Assembly: GCF_015265455.1 (NCBI RefSeq)
Contig: NZ_CP054492.1
Coordinates: 1,364,001 to 1,428,000, forward strand
From: Candidatus Sulfurimonas baltica
GTDB lineage: Bacteria > Campylobacterota > Campylobacteria > Campylobacterales > Sulfurimonadaceae
DNA length: 64,000 nt
Reading direction: 5' to 3'
Shown here: positions 27,014-35,416 of the stretch, one piece after another
Layout: every line of letters starts with the position of its first letter
Position numbering within the stretch: position 1 is the first letter of the stretch
Position numbers and translations under genes: made by a program
Notes under the pieces: generated by a model
The model's input: the letters and a program-made list of their open reading frames with translations, nothing else
What the model was told of the DNA's origin: nothing
Database searches by the model: none

Positions 27014-27694
27014 TTAATTAAAAAACTTATGTTTATTTTTATATCTTACTGAATCGTTAAGGCGATTATCCACGCATTTTAGCTGGTACTCTACCATTTT
27101 TTCAAATGGATTTAAAAATGTCTTTAAATAGTCATTTTCTATGTTTTCATACTTCCAAAAGTTTAAAAGTTCTAAAAGACTCAAAGTTGATTCAATTGTA
27201 GATAGACAATAATCTGCCGGCTGCTCTTTTATCTTGAATTGTGAAAGTTTATTGTTCTCAAAACTAATATGATTTAGATTTTGCAAATTTTTTGATTCTC
27301 TTAACATCTTCAGTGAACATGCCCAAGTCGAATCTATAATAAATATAGCTATATCTTTTTGATTACTCGGCTTGTTGTCATGCAATTTTTCCCTGCTGAT
27401 ATTTATCGCATCTTTTGATGGGTAGAGTATATAACTGTTACATGTAGAGAGAATCTCATTGATTTTTTTATGATTGCTAAAGTCAATTCCAATAAAAAGT
27501 TCCGAATTTTCAAGCGACAGATGAGTTAAATGCCCGGTTCCATTCTTTACTTTTTTAAACTCTTTTGGATGCATCAAAATTATAAACTTTGTTTTTGTTT
27601 TAATACTGTTTACATAGCCACACATGCAGGAGCTTTTCGGTCTGTAACAATTGTAACATTTTTCTCTATCACCATAAAGTGTTTGCATTTTCAA
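27014..27694 (-). CDS. tapT: tRNA-uridine aminocarboxypropyltransferase (DTW domain)
   Basis: 226 residues. Members make acp3U in tRNA using S-adenosylmethionine. The zinc cysteines are in KCYNCYRPKSSCMCGYV, and the DTW motif appears as DSTW in FIIDSTWACS; QYxLR-type residues near the end are not perfect. The start at 27694 gives MKMQTLYGDREKC. It is divergent from the oxidoreductase at 27742, with about 50 bp between. Confidence 0.88.
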   Translation of the reverse strand: MKMQTLYGDREKCYNCYRPKSSCMCGYVNSIKTKTKFIILMHPKEFKKVKNGTGHLTHLSLENSELFIGIDFSNHKKINEILSTCNSYILYPSKDAINISREKLHDNKPSNQKDIAIFIIDSTWACSLKMLRESKNLQNLNHISFENNKLSQFKIKEQPADYCLSTIESTLSLLELLNFWKYENIENDYLKTFLNPFEKMVEYQLKCVDNRLNDSVRYKNKHKFFN

Positions 27695-27747
27695 CCTATA
27701 TTAAATAATAGAAATTATACTAAAATTAGACATTTAAAAGGATGATC

Positions 27748-28986
27748 TTGAACAAAAACTTTGACCTTATCGTTGTTGGTGGCGGTGCAGCGGGGATAAT
27801 GTCTGCAATAATATCTGCGCGAGATGGAAAAAGTGTTCTGCTTTTAGAAAAACTTCCTAAAATTGCTTCAAAACTAAAGGCTACCGGCGGTGGCAGATGC
27901 AACCTTACCAATACTCTTTCAAATGAGGAGTTTATGGCTAAGTTCGGTCGTGACGGCCGATTTATGCAAGATGCGCTTGGGGCATTTGACCACAAAGCCC
28001 TTATAGGTTTTTTCAAAGATATAGGAGTTGAGACACACGCTCCTGACGGTTTTAGAATTTTTCCAACTTCTCATAGCTCATCTACTATTATCTCTGCTCT
28101 TGAAGATGAGTTACGCACTCTACATGTAGAAGTTTTATGCTCACAAAAAGTACAAAAACTTCTACATGTAGAGGATAAAATTGTAGGTATTGAAACGCCA
28201 TCTGACACTTTTTATGCGTCAAATGTCGTAGTAGCCACCGGAGGACTCGGCTACCCAACGCTTGGAGCTCAGGGTGACGGTTATGAGATGGCTCAAGAAC
28301 TCGGACACAAAACAACAGAACTGTATCCAGCCATGATGCCTCTTAAGACAAAAGATGAATGGGTTAAAAATTGTCGTGCAGATACAATCGCTAAAGCTGA
28401 GCTTAGAGTTGATTTGAAAAAACACAACAAACTCAGGGCAACAGGAGATTTGATATTTACAAGTAACGGAATCAGGGGTCCGGTTGTTTTGGATTTTGCC
28501 AGAGAGATTACACCACTTTTATCAAAATATGGCGAACTTTCAATACTTGCTAATTTAACAAAAGGGATGAATGAAGAGCAGTTAAACCAGCACTTAAAAA
28601 AAGAAGTCGAGACGAATCCACATGCAGAAATTTTAAAACATATCTGCACCCTGCTCCCGGAGGCTCTCTCTTTGGCGTTACTTGACTTAGCCGGCATTGA
28701 CCCAAAGAGTAAATATGGGAAAATTTCAGGCTCTTCAAAAGCAAAACTCATAAACATACTTGCCTGGACACCACTTACAATCAACGGGCATGATGGATTT
28801 AAAATGGCTATGATTACAAGAGGCGGAATAAATCTTAAAGAGATAAATCCAAGGACAATGCAGAGCAAGCTAATTGATGGTTTATACTTTTGCGGAGAGG
28901 TTATGAATCTAGATGGTCCATGTGGAGGCTACAACCTCCAATGGAGTTTTGCCAGCGGATATTTGGCTGGATTGTTAAAAAAATAA
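27748..28986 (+). CDS. HI0933/BaiN-family FAD-dependent oxidoreductase
   Basis: About 412 residues. The N-terminal dinucleotide-binding motif is FDLIVVGGGAAGIMSA, followed by ATGGGRCNLTN and TGGLGYPTLGAQGDGY, and a C-terminal CGEVMNLDGPCGGYNLQWSFASG, which together identify the YhiN/HI0933 flavoproteins. Substrate unknown (BaiN in gut bacteria acts on bile acids). I prefer the TTG start at 27748, which is 5 nt after an AAGGA; an ATG at 27742 overlaps that site. Two CTACATGTAG palindromes lie within 52 bp (28120 and 28162). Confidence 0.9.
   Translation: MNKNFDLIVVGGGAAGIMSAIISARDGKSVLLLEKLPKIASKLKATGGGRCNLTNTLSNEEFMAKFGRDGRFMQDALGAFDHKALIGFFKDIGVETHAPDGFRIFPTSHSSSTIISALEDELRTLHVEVLCSQKVQKLLHVEDKIVGIETPSDTFYASNVVVATGGLGYPTLGAQGDGYEMAQELGHKTTELYPAMMPLKTKDEWVKNCRADTIAKAELRVDLKKHNKLRATGDLIFTSNGIRGPVVLDFAREITPLLSKYGELSILANLTKGMNEEQLNQHLKKEVETNPHAEILKHICTLLPEALSLALLDLAGIDPKSKYGKISGSSKAKLINILAWTPLTINGHDGFKMAMITRGGINLKEINPRTMQSKLIDGLYFCGEVMNLDGPCGGYNLQWSFASGYLAGLLKK
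28120..28171. repeat. Paired CTACATGTAG palindromes
   Basis: Two exact copies (28120-28129, 28162-28171) in one gene. Further exact copies start at 5348, 5724, 8321, 15531, 29686 and 33550, and the shorter TACATGTAG at 15557, 16093, 17660 and 27439. All are within genes of the chromosomal backbone, and none are in 37,669-64,000. Confidence 0.85.
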
Positions 28987-29163
28987 TTATTTTGCTTTTT
29001 TAACAGCTTTTTTTGCAGCTTTTTTTGCTACTTTTTTAGTCGCAGGCTTTTTCTTTACAACAGCTTTTGTCACTTTCTTTGCCACATCTTTTGATGCTTT
29101 TGCTTTTTTAGTTACTTTTGCAACAACTTTTTTTACTGCTTTTTTCTTTAAAACTTTTGCCAT
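28987..29163 (-). CDS. Histone H1-like Lys/Ala-rich DNA-binding protein
   Basis: A 58-residue gene whose product is almost entirely Lys, Ala, Val and Thr (KKAVKK, KKVAKK and KKAAKK repeats), begins MAKVLKKKAV and ends KKAVKKAK. It matches bacterial histone H1-like/AlgP-type tails that bind nucleic acid non-specifically. The ribosome site AAGGAG lies 6 nt before the ATG at 29163. Its stop abuts the stop of the oxidoreductase (tail to tail, no gap). Its small size and poly-Lys composition make it easy to overlook. Confidence 0.8.
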   Translation of the reverse strand: MAKVLKKKAVKKVVAKVTKKAKASKDVAKKVTKAVVKKKPATKKVAKKAAKKAVKKAK

Positions 29164-29193
29164 TTTGGCTCCTTTTATTTTGGATTTATTACC

Positions 29194-29267
29194 AATAGTA
29201 ATAAATTATAGAGATTATATTGTTTTTCAACAATAATGTCAACTATATTCTAACTAATAGTAATAAA
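29194..29267. promoter_or_regulatory. Direct repeats of AATAGTAATAAA in a divergent promoter region
   Basis: The 12-mer occurs exactly at 29194-29205 and 29256-29267, 62 bp apart, between the divergent H1-like gene (start 29163) and the small HTH gene (start 29350). Two similar flanking bases (CCAATAG and CTAATAG) strengthen the match. They may be operators for the downstream DNA-binding protein. Confidence 0.4.
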
Positions 29268-29349
29268 ATATAGTATTACACTGCTTTTTAAAATATATTT
29301 GCAAAACAAGCTATAATTGCACTAGTTAAACATATATAAAGGCTTTATT

Positions 29350-29637
29350 ATGACATTTATAGATTTTAAAAAATTATTGCTTGATGCTGAAATAAGCTTG
29401 CCAAAATTTAGTAAACTTATTAAAGTAAGTGAGAAAAACATTCAGTCATATAAGACAAAAGGTAAAGTGCCCAATACGATAGCAGTAATTGTTACCTGCT
29501 TTTCAACAATGAATAAACAAGAAATAGATTACCGCTCTATAATAGAAGCTATAGGACTTGAAGCTAAAACAAAAAAAGGTGCCGGTTTTAAAAAAAGTGA
29601 AGAAGTTGATACTAAAGATAAAACATCATCTATTTAA
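29350..29637 (+). CDS. Small XRE-like helix-turn-helix protein
   Basis: 95 residues. The first ~60 form a compact helical domain (MTFIDFKKLLLDAEISLPKFSKLI, then VSEKNIQSYKTKGKVPNTIAVIV) with the spacing of an XRE/Cro-type DNA-binding domain, followed by a short basic tail. It is divergent from the H1-like gene, and its last 8 bp overlap the 3' end of the thiE-like gene. It is probably a regulator of one of these promoters. Confidence 0.65.
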   Translation: MTFIDFKKLLLDAEISLPKFSKLIKVSEKNIQSYKTKGKVPNTIAVIVTCFSTMNKQEIDYRSIIEAIGLEAKTKKGAGFKKSEEVDTKDKTSSI

Positions 29638-30181
29638 AGTACCTGATAGAAGCAAAACCATAAGCTTTTGTCTGCCCAATCATACCTACATGTAGCGTTT
29701 TAACTATTCCACCCAATGCAAATACAGGAATAGAACACATCTCCAAAAGCTCTTTTAGCTCTTCTACCCCTTTTGGCTCACCTTTATCTGGAGATGTAAA
29801 AATTGGACTGAAAGTTACGGCATCAGCTCCCAACTCTTGAGCCAACAAAACTTCTTCAAAAGTATGAGTGCTTACAATAACTTCAAGGCCAAATTTTTTG
29901 GCATCAAAAATCTTGTCAAACTGCTTAGAAGTTAGATGAACACCAGTTGCATTTAGTTCTTTAGCCAAATCTGCATGTTGGTGAATAAAACTTTTCATAG
30001 TTTCAAACTTTCGGCAAACATCCATAAAAGAACTTGCTCCAAGATTGTAATTTTTATTTGACTTGTCTCTATAGAGTGCATAATTTGGTTTATGTTTTAA
30101 AAACTGATTGTATAAAGTATTTTTGAAAACATTTGGAGTGTCCATACAAAACTCCGCAGAAGTAATCAGATACTTTTGCAT
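29630..30181 (-). CDS. Thiamine-phosphate synthase / TenI-like protein
   Basis: 183 residues, TIM-barrel. Recognisable segments are GVHLTS, STHTFEEVLLAQELGADAVTFSPIF, then SPDKGEPKGVEEL and VFALGGI, which place it in the ThiE/TenI family. It is a little short, and its N-terminus lacks the usual ThiE substrate strand, so a TenI-like thiazole-tautomerase role is possible. CTACATGTAG occurs inside it (29686-29695). It follows the 148-residue gene on the same strand. Confidence 0.85.
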   Translation of the reverse strand: MQKYLITSAEFCMDTPNVFKNTLYNQFLKHKPNYALYRDKSNKNYNLGASSFMDVCRKFETMKSFIHQHADLAKELNATGVHLTSKQFDKIFDAKKFGLEVIVSTHTFEEVLLAQELGADAVTFSPIFTSPDKGEPKGVEELKELLEMCSIPVFALGGIVKTLHVGMIGQTKAYGFASIRYFK

Positions 30182-30224
30182 AGTGTTTTTCTTTTTTGCA
30201 TAATTTAATTAGCTACTAAATCTA

Positions 30225-30671
30225 CTATCTAAGCAGTGGGTTTCTAGACTTAGGAAGTGGGGCTTCAAATACAACACTTCTAGCTTCTTCATCATTTTTA
30301 TATCTTTGAGCAATCCCATTTACGTGATACTCTAAGCGATTAATCAGGTAAAGTTCGTCACCACTGTATTTTGATTTAGATTCTGTTAAATAGTTTTGCA
30401 AAAACTTCAACTTCTGTATCTCATCATCAAAGCTTATACTCTTGATTAGACTCATAACTTCATCATACTCATCACCGCACTCTGAGATGAAATCATATGA
30501 TAAATCTATTGTTTTCATAGTGTCAAGTGATTTAGAGAGTGAAAAGTGGTTATACAACAAACAACCTACAAAATACTCTATGTCTGAGCGTTCAAACTCA
30601 GAATATTGTCTATCTTCAGACTCAAAATGCTTATGCCAGATTTCTAAAATTTTTTCTATTTTTTTATTCAT
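30225..30671 (-). CDS. Conserved hypothetical protein
   Basis: 148 residues, acidic, all-helical in appearance, no signal or membrane segment, product MNKKIEKILEIWHKHFESED onward. The family is not recognised. It is on the minus strand, 43 bp before the thiE-like gene, and divergent from nrdD at 30788. Codon use matches its neighbours. It may be co-transcribed with the thiE-like gene. Confidence 0.7.
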   Translation of the reverse strand: MNKKIEKILEIWHKHFESEDRQYSEFERSDIEYFVGCLLYNHFSLSKSLDTMKTIDLSYDFISECGDEYDEVMSLIKSISFDDEIQKLKFLQNYLTESKSKYSGDELYLINRLEYHVNGIAQRYKNDEEARSVVFEAPLPKSRNPLLR

Positions 30672-30707
30672 ACGGAATTATACCCTATAGCAATTAACAG
30701 AGCTTTT

Positions 30708-30727
30708 AGTGACATGTAAATGACACT
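30708..30727. promoter_or_regulatory. Imperfect 20-bp palindrome in the nrdD promoter region
   Basis: AGTGACATGTAAATGACACT reads nearly the same on the other strand (8 of 10 bases match in each half). It lies 60 bp before the nrdD start, upstream of an AT-rich stretch with a TATAAAAT box, so it could be an operator. It does not clearly match NrdR or FNR boxes. Confidence 0.3.
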
Positions 30728-30787
30728 TTTTATTATTAACTTTTAACTTCTTATCATATAAAATTCATCAAAATATTAGGGGTTACT

Positions 30788-32881
30788 ATGGTTGAAAATA
30801 TATTAAAAAGAGACGGAACACATAAAGAGTTTTTATCATACAAGATTGAAGACGCTATTAAAAAAGCATTTAAGTCTCAGCATGTCACTTATGATAGCTC
30901 TGTGTTTCACAATGTACTAGAAAAACTTAAAGATAGAAGGGTTGTAGCTGTTGAAGATATACAAGATTCAATAGAAGAAGAGCTATACAAAGCAAGATAC
31001 TATGATGTAATGAAGTCATTTTTACTTTATCGCCATATGCATAAAATGCAAAGAGACCACCTGCTAGAAGAAGACACAACATACATAAACTCAACTCAAA
31101 CTATTGAAGAGTATATTTCTGGTACCGACTGGAGAATTAAAGCAAATTCTAATACTGGCTACTCAAATGCAGGACTTGTAAACAACACTGCCGGTAAAGT
31201 TATTGCAAACTACTGGTTAGATAAAATTTATACAAAAGAAGAGGGTCAGGCACATAGAAACGGTGACTACCATATTCACGACCTTGATTGTTTAACTGGT
31301 TACTGTGCAGGATGGAGCTTAAGAGCACTTCTAGATGAAGGTTTTAACGGTGTAAGAGGTAGAGTTGAAAGTGATGCTCCAAAGCATTTTCGTGAGGCTC
31401 TTGGTCAAATGGCAAACTTTTTAGGGATACTTCAAAGTGAGTGGGCTGGCGCGCAAGCTTTTTCATCATTTGATACATATTTAGCTCCTTATGTTTTCAG
31501 AGACAAACTTCCGTATAAAGAGATAAAAAAAGCTATTAGAAGTTTTATTTACAATCTTAATGTTCCTGCTCGTTGGGGTCAGTCACCTTTTACAAATGTT
31601 ACAATTGACTGGACTGTGCCAGAGGATTTAAAAGATCAAATTCCTACATCTAAGCAAACTCACCTTTTTAAAGGTCTTCTTGATAGTGAACTAGAAGAAA
31701 TGGCAGCTGAGCGCGGTTGTAAAAATCTTGAAGATATGACATATAAGAATTTCCAATCTGAAATGAATCAGATCAACAAAGCTTATTATGAGGTTATGAC
31801 TGAGGGAGATAAAACTGGTCAACCGTTTACATTCCCTATTCCTACTGTAAATATTACAGAAGATTTTGATTGGTACGGAGAAAATACAGATGTACTTTTT
31901 GAAAACACTGCAAAAATAGGCTCATCGTATTTTCAAAACTTTATTGGCTCTCAGTACAAAAGAAACGATGCTGGTGAACTTATAGCGAATGAAGAAGCTT
32001 ATAAGCCTGGACATGTAAGAAGTATGTGCTGTCGTTTGCAACTTGATTTAAGAGAGCTTCTAAAGCGTGGTGGTGGTCTTTTTGGTAGTGCTGAGATGAC
32101 AGGAAGCATAGGTGTTGTGACTATTAATATGGCAAGACTTGGCTTTTTATATAAAGGTGATAAAGAGTCATTAATGCTTCGTATTGACCAACTTATGAAT
32201 CACGCAAAAAACACTTTAGAAAAGAAACGTGTATTTATTCAAGAGATGTATGACAGAGGACTATTCCCATACACTATGAGATATTTACCAGGTTTTAAAA
32301 ACCACTTCTCTACTATTGGTGTAAACGGAATAAATGAGATGATTAGAAACTTCACAAGTGATGCTTATGATGTAAGATCTGAAGCAGGAATAGAGTTTGC
32401 TACTGAGATTTTAAACCATATGAGAGACAGAATGGTTGAATTTCAAGAAGAGACAGGAAACCTTTACAATCTTGAGGCAACACCAGCTGAGGGAACAACT
32501 TATAGATTTGCAAAAGAAGATAAAAAGAGATACGGTGATTCAATTCTTCAAGCTGGTATGGATGATAATATTTACTATACAAACTCATCACAAATTCCAG
32601 TTGATGTTACAAATGATCCATTTGAAGCGTTAACACTTCAAGATGATCTTCAGTGTAAATATACAGGCGGAACAGTTCTTCACTTGTACATGAAAGAAAA
32701 AGTTAGTTCTACTGAGGCATGTAGAAAGCTTGTAAAAAATGTTATTTCAAACTTTAGACTTCCATATATCACAATTACGCCTCTGTTTTCAGTGTGTCCT
32801 AAACATGGTTACATAGCTGGAGAACATGAGTATTGCCCAAAATGTGATGAAGAAATTTTGATAGAAGAGAACATTGCTTAA
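30788..32881 (+). CDS. nrdD: Anaerobic (class III) ribonucleoside-triphosphate reductase, catalytic subunit lacking its glycyl-radical tail
   Basis: 697 residues. Makes dNTPs without oxygen. An N-terminal ATP-cone (about 1-95, ILKRDGTHKEFLSYKIEDAIK) is followed by the barrel with DLDCLTGYCAGWSLRALL, SMCCRLQLDLRELLKRGGGLFG and GSIGVVTINMARLG; the C-terminal zinc cysteines are in CPKHGYIAGEHEYCPKC. In related enzymes the RVMGY glycyl-radical segment follows directly. Here translation ends after the zinc site, and the radical segment is in the next gene. nrdG follows. Confidence 0.93.
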   Translation: MVENILKRDGTHKEFLSYKIEDAIKKAFKSQHVTYDSSVFHNVLEKLKDRRVVAVEDIQDSIEEELYKARYYDVMKSFLLYRHMHKMQRDHLLEEDTTYINSTQTIEEYISGTDWRIKANSNTGYSNAGLVNNTAGKVIANYWLDKIYTKEEGQAHRNGDYHIHDLDCLTGYCAGWSLRALLDEGFNGVRGRVESDAPKHFREALGQMANFLGILQSEWAGAQAFSSFDTYLAPYVFRDKLPYKEIKKAIRSFIYNLNVPARWGQSPFTNVTIDWTVPEDLKDQIPTSKQTHLFKGLLDSELEEMAAERGCKNLEDMTYKNFQSEMNQINKAYYEVMTEGDKTGQPFTFPIPTVNITEDFDWYGENTDVLFENTAKIGSSYFQNFIGSQYKRNDAGELIANEEAYKPGHVRSMCCRLQLDLRELLKRGGGLFGSAEMTGSIGVVTINMARLGFLYKGDKESLMLRIDQLMNHAKNTLEKKRVFIQEMYDRGLFPYTMRYLPGFKNHFSTIGVNGINEMIRNFTSDAYDVRSEAGIEFATEILNHMRDRMVEFQEETGNLYNLEATPAEGTTYRFAKEDKKRYGDSILQAGMDDNIYYTNSSQIPVDVTNDPFEALTLQDDLQCKYTGGTVLHLYMKEKVSSTEACRKLVKNVISNFRLPYITITPLFSVCPKHGYIAGEHEYCPKCDEEILIEENIA

Positions 32882-32909
32882 TAGCATTAAATAAATTAAA
32901 GGATATAAA

Positions 32910-33062
32910 ATGAGTAAAAATGAAGCATTAAAGTTACACGAAGAAAAAAGACAAAAATGTATAGTATATACAAGAGTAATGGGTTATCATAGACCTGTTG
33001 AGAGTTTCAATGTAGGAAAAACTGGTGAGCACAAACAGAGAAAACAATTCACTGAATGCTAA
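32910..33062 (+). CDS. Separate glycyl-radical-site subunit of class III ribonucleotide reductase
   Basis: A 50-residue gene between nrdD and nrdG. The product contains CIVYTRVMGYHRPVESFNVG and ends with KTGEHKQRKQF, the segment that in many class III reductases forms the C-terminal radical loop, with Gly25 in RVMGY as the radical site. It has its own ribosome site (AAAGGA, 5-6 nt before ATG 32910) and a 28-nt gap after nrdD, so it is not a simple read-through artefact. The 3' end overlaps the nrdG start by 38 bp. It would have to bind the NrdD barrel for activity. Confidence 0.85.
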   Translation: MSKNEALKLHEEKRQKCIVYTRVMGYHRPVESFNVGKTGEHKQRKQFTEC

Positions 33063-33726
33063 TGTAATTTATGATTGCACATCATTTACTCACCTAGACT
33101 ATCCAAATCATCTAGCTTGTATAGTTTGGTTCAGTGGGTGCAATATGAGGTGCGATTACTGCTATAACAAAGATATTGTATTTGCCAAAGATGGTGAGCA
33201 TAGCTATAATGATATTTTAACTTTTTTAAAAAGTAGAAAGAATCTTTTAGATGCTGTTGTTCTATCTGGCGGCGAAGCAACTTCACATAACTTAAAAGAG
33301 TTTTGTCAGGCTGTAAAAGAGATGGGTTTTAAAATCAAACTTGATACAAACGGTATCAATACTCTAAAAATTAAAGAGTTGCTTGAATTAAACCTACTTG
33401 ACTATGTCGCACTTGATTTCAAAGCTCCAAAAGCAAAATTTCAACAAATAACCTACTCCAATAAATACGAAGATTTTTCAAATACATTGGATATGCTTAT
33501 TGAGAGTTCAATTGATTTTGAAGTAAGAACTACAATCCATAATGATTTGCTACATGTAGAAGATGTCAATGAAATTATAAAAGAGTTAAAGAAAAAAGGT
33601 TACAGTAATAAATACTACTTACAAGAGTTCTTGGATACCAAATCTAATATTGGAAATATACAAACAGCAACAAATAAATTTGACAAATCACGTTTAAGTA
33701 ATGAGCTAGAAGTTATTTGGAGATAA
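33025..33726 (+). CDS. nrdG: Anaerobic ribonucleotide reductase activating protein (radical SAM)
   Basis: 233 residues. Generates the glycyl radical on the reductase using S-adenosylmethionine and a 4Fe-4S cluster bound by Cys39, Cys43 and Cys46 (CNMRCDYC). GGEATSHNL and LDTNGINTLKI match the radical-SAM activase pattern (GGE and DTNG). The start is GTG 33025 behind AGGA, inside the small radical-subunit gene, which couples the translation of the two. CTACATGTAG occurs at 33550-33559. Confidence 0.93.
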   Translation: MSTNRENNSLNANVIYDCTSFTHLDYPNHLACIVWFSGCNMRCDYCYNKDIVFAKDGEHSYNDILTFLKSRKNLLDAVVLSGGEATSHNLKEFCQAVKEMGFKIKLDTNGINTLKIKELLELNLLDYVALDFKAPKAKFQQITYSNKYEDFSNTLDMLIESSIDFEVRTTIHNDLLHVEDVNEIIKELKKKGYSNKYYLQEFLDTKSNIGNIQTATNKFDKSRLSNELEVIWR

Positions 33727-33740
33727 TCTTAAATAATTTA

Positions 33741-35288
33741 TTATTTAAGATTAACAGATGGCTCATCTATATAAAACCCTTGAGAATAATCAACGCCAAG
33801 CTCTTTAACTTTATCCATAATAACACTAGAGTGAACATATTCTGCTATAGTTTTTATACCAAGTTTTTTTGCAAATTCAACTATTGTTTCTACGACTAAA
33901 AGTGAATTTTCATCTACATCAATATTTTGCACAAGCGCGCCATCTATCTTTATATAATCAGCCCTCATATTTGTTAAATATGCAAAGTTTGAGTAGCCGC
34001 TTCCAAAGTCATCAATAGCTATTTTTGCACCATATCTCTTTACTTCACTTATGAAGCGCTCTACTTTTTTAAAATCAATAATTGCATCTGACTCAAGCAA
34101 CTCAAAAATAACTCTATTTGATGCTTTGGAATTTTTTAATTTCTCTATAATAAAATTAAATATTTCACTACTCATAATATCTTCTATAGAAAGGTTAATA
34201 CTAAATTCGAACTCACTGTTTTCAAATGTAGCAAAAGATTTATCGATTATAGTTTTTGTTACTATATTATAAACTTTGATTTTTTTTGCAATAGGAATAA
34301 AAAGAACTGGTGAGAGTATCTTTCCATTTTTATCTATTAATCTTGCCAAGCACTCATACTTTTTAATTTCTGAGGTTTTAGTATCAACAATAGCTTGATA
34401 ATAAGGGACAATATGAGAGTTTTCTACAGCATATCTAACAATTCCAGAGAGTTTTAAATTTCTTTCATACTCATTTTCAAAGTTCATTCTATCTTCATAT
34501 ATCCAAAAAGGAATGCCTAGTTCTTTTGCGTATTTAAGCGCCATAGAGACTTTAGAAAATATATTTTTACTATCTCCATTCGTAGATGATGCCAATGTAA
34601 AATCTATATATATATTTATACCCTGATAATCAACAACAAAATTTTTAATATTATTGTAAAGATTATTCAAATAATCTTTAAGCTCATAAAAACCAATGTC
34701 TTTGTCTAAGATAAATGCAAACTCATCGCCTGAGAGTCTATATATTTCATTATCAGAAATAGTTTCTTGAAGATATTTTCCAACTTGTTCAATCACGTAA
34801 TCTCCAACAATAAAACCATAAAAATTGTTAATTGTCTGAAAGTTGTCTATATTAAAAACTACTAAAGCAAAATCTTTTTCTTCATCTAGGTCATTTCTAA
34901 GTTTATATACATTTGGAAGGTTTGTTAAATGGTCTGTAAAGTATCTACTAAAAAGCTTATTTCTGTACTCTTTTATACTCAAATCTTTTTTCGTAGTTTG
35001 TGCATTTAGCTCTCTTAGCACTTCATCATTTATATTCTGAATCTCTATATCCATCTTTAAGTTATATACAGTCAGGCATGTTGTAATTTTATCACTATGC
35101 TTCAGTAAAACTACTTTAGCGCTGGGGAACACCTTTGTTAGTTCATTTTTTAAACTCTGAACTAAAACAGTATTATGTATAAAAGATACAATATGAATTA
35201 AAACATTATCTTTTTTCAGTTTTTGAACATTTTCTAGTACACTTGGTACATCTATTGAAGATGTTAATGTAAAATCACTGACTTCCAT
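33741..35288 (-). CDS. GGDEF-EAL protein, copy 2
   Basis: 515 residues, closely similar over the full length to the protein at 22135-23724 (shared LFSRYFTDHLTNLPNVYKLR, NIDNFQTINNFYG, YRLSGDEFAF, YECLARL, AIDDFGSGYSNFAYLT). SGDEF and ECLARL are the motif variants, and no RxxD site is seen. The upstream region also matches copy 1 (AATTTGGAGAATAATGTGGA against AATTTGGAGATTATGTGGA), so the duplication included the leader. In copy 2 the GTG is out of frame, so ATG at 35288 is used. Opposite orientation to copy 1, about 10 kb apart. Confidence 0.9.
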   Translation of the reverse strand: MEVSDFTLTSSIDVPSVLENVQKLKKDNVLIHIVSFIHNTVLVQSLKNELTKVFPSAKVVLLKHSDKITTCLTVYNLKMDIEIQNINDEVLRELNAQTTKKDLSIKEYRNKLFSRYFTDHLTNLPNVYKLRNDLDEEKDFALVVFNIDNFQTINNFYGFIVGDYVIEQVGKYLQETISDNEIYRLSGDEFAFILDKDIGFYELKDYLNNLYNNIKNFVVDYQGINIYIDFTLASSTNGDSKNIFSKVSMALKYAKELGIPFWIYEDRMNFENEYERNLKLSGIVRYAVENSHIVPYYQAIVDTKTSEIKKYECLARLIDKNGKILSPVLFIPIAKKIKVYNIVTKTIIDKSFATFENSEFEFSINLSIEDIMSSEIFNFIIEKLKNSKASNRVIFELLESDAIIDFKKVERFISEVKRYGAKIAIDDFGSGYSNFAYLTNMRADYIKIDGALVQNIDVDENSLLVVETIVEFAKKLGIKTIAEYVHSSVIMDKVKELGVDYSQGFYIDEPSVNLK

Positions 35289-35416
35289 GTATCATAGTCT
35301 AAGTCCACATTATTCTCCAAATTTTTTTATAACATTCTACCTGAAAAATATAAAGTAGATTTTAACAACATTTTAAATATACTCACATTAATGTTTTACT
35401 AATATAAGGGTTACTA

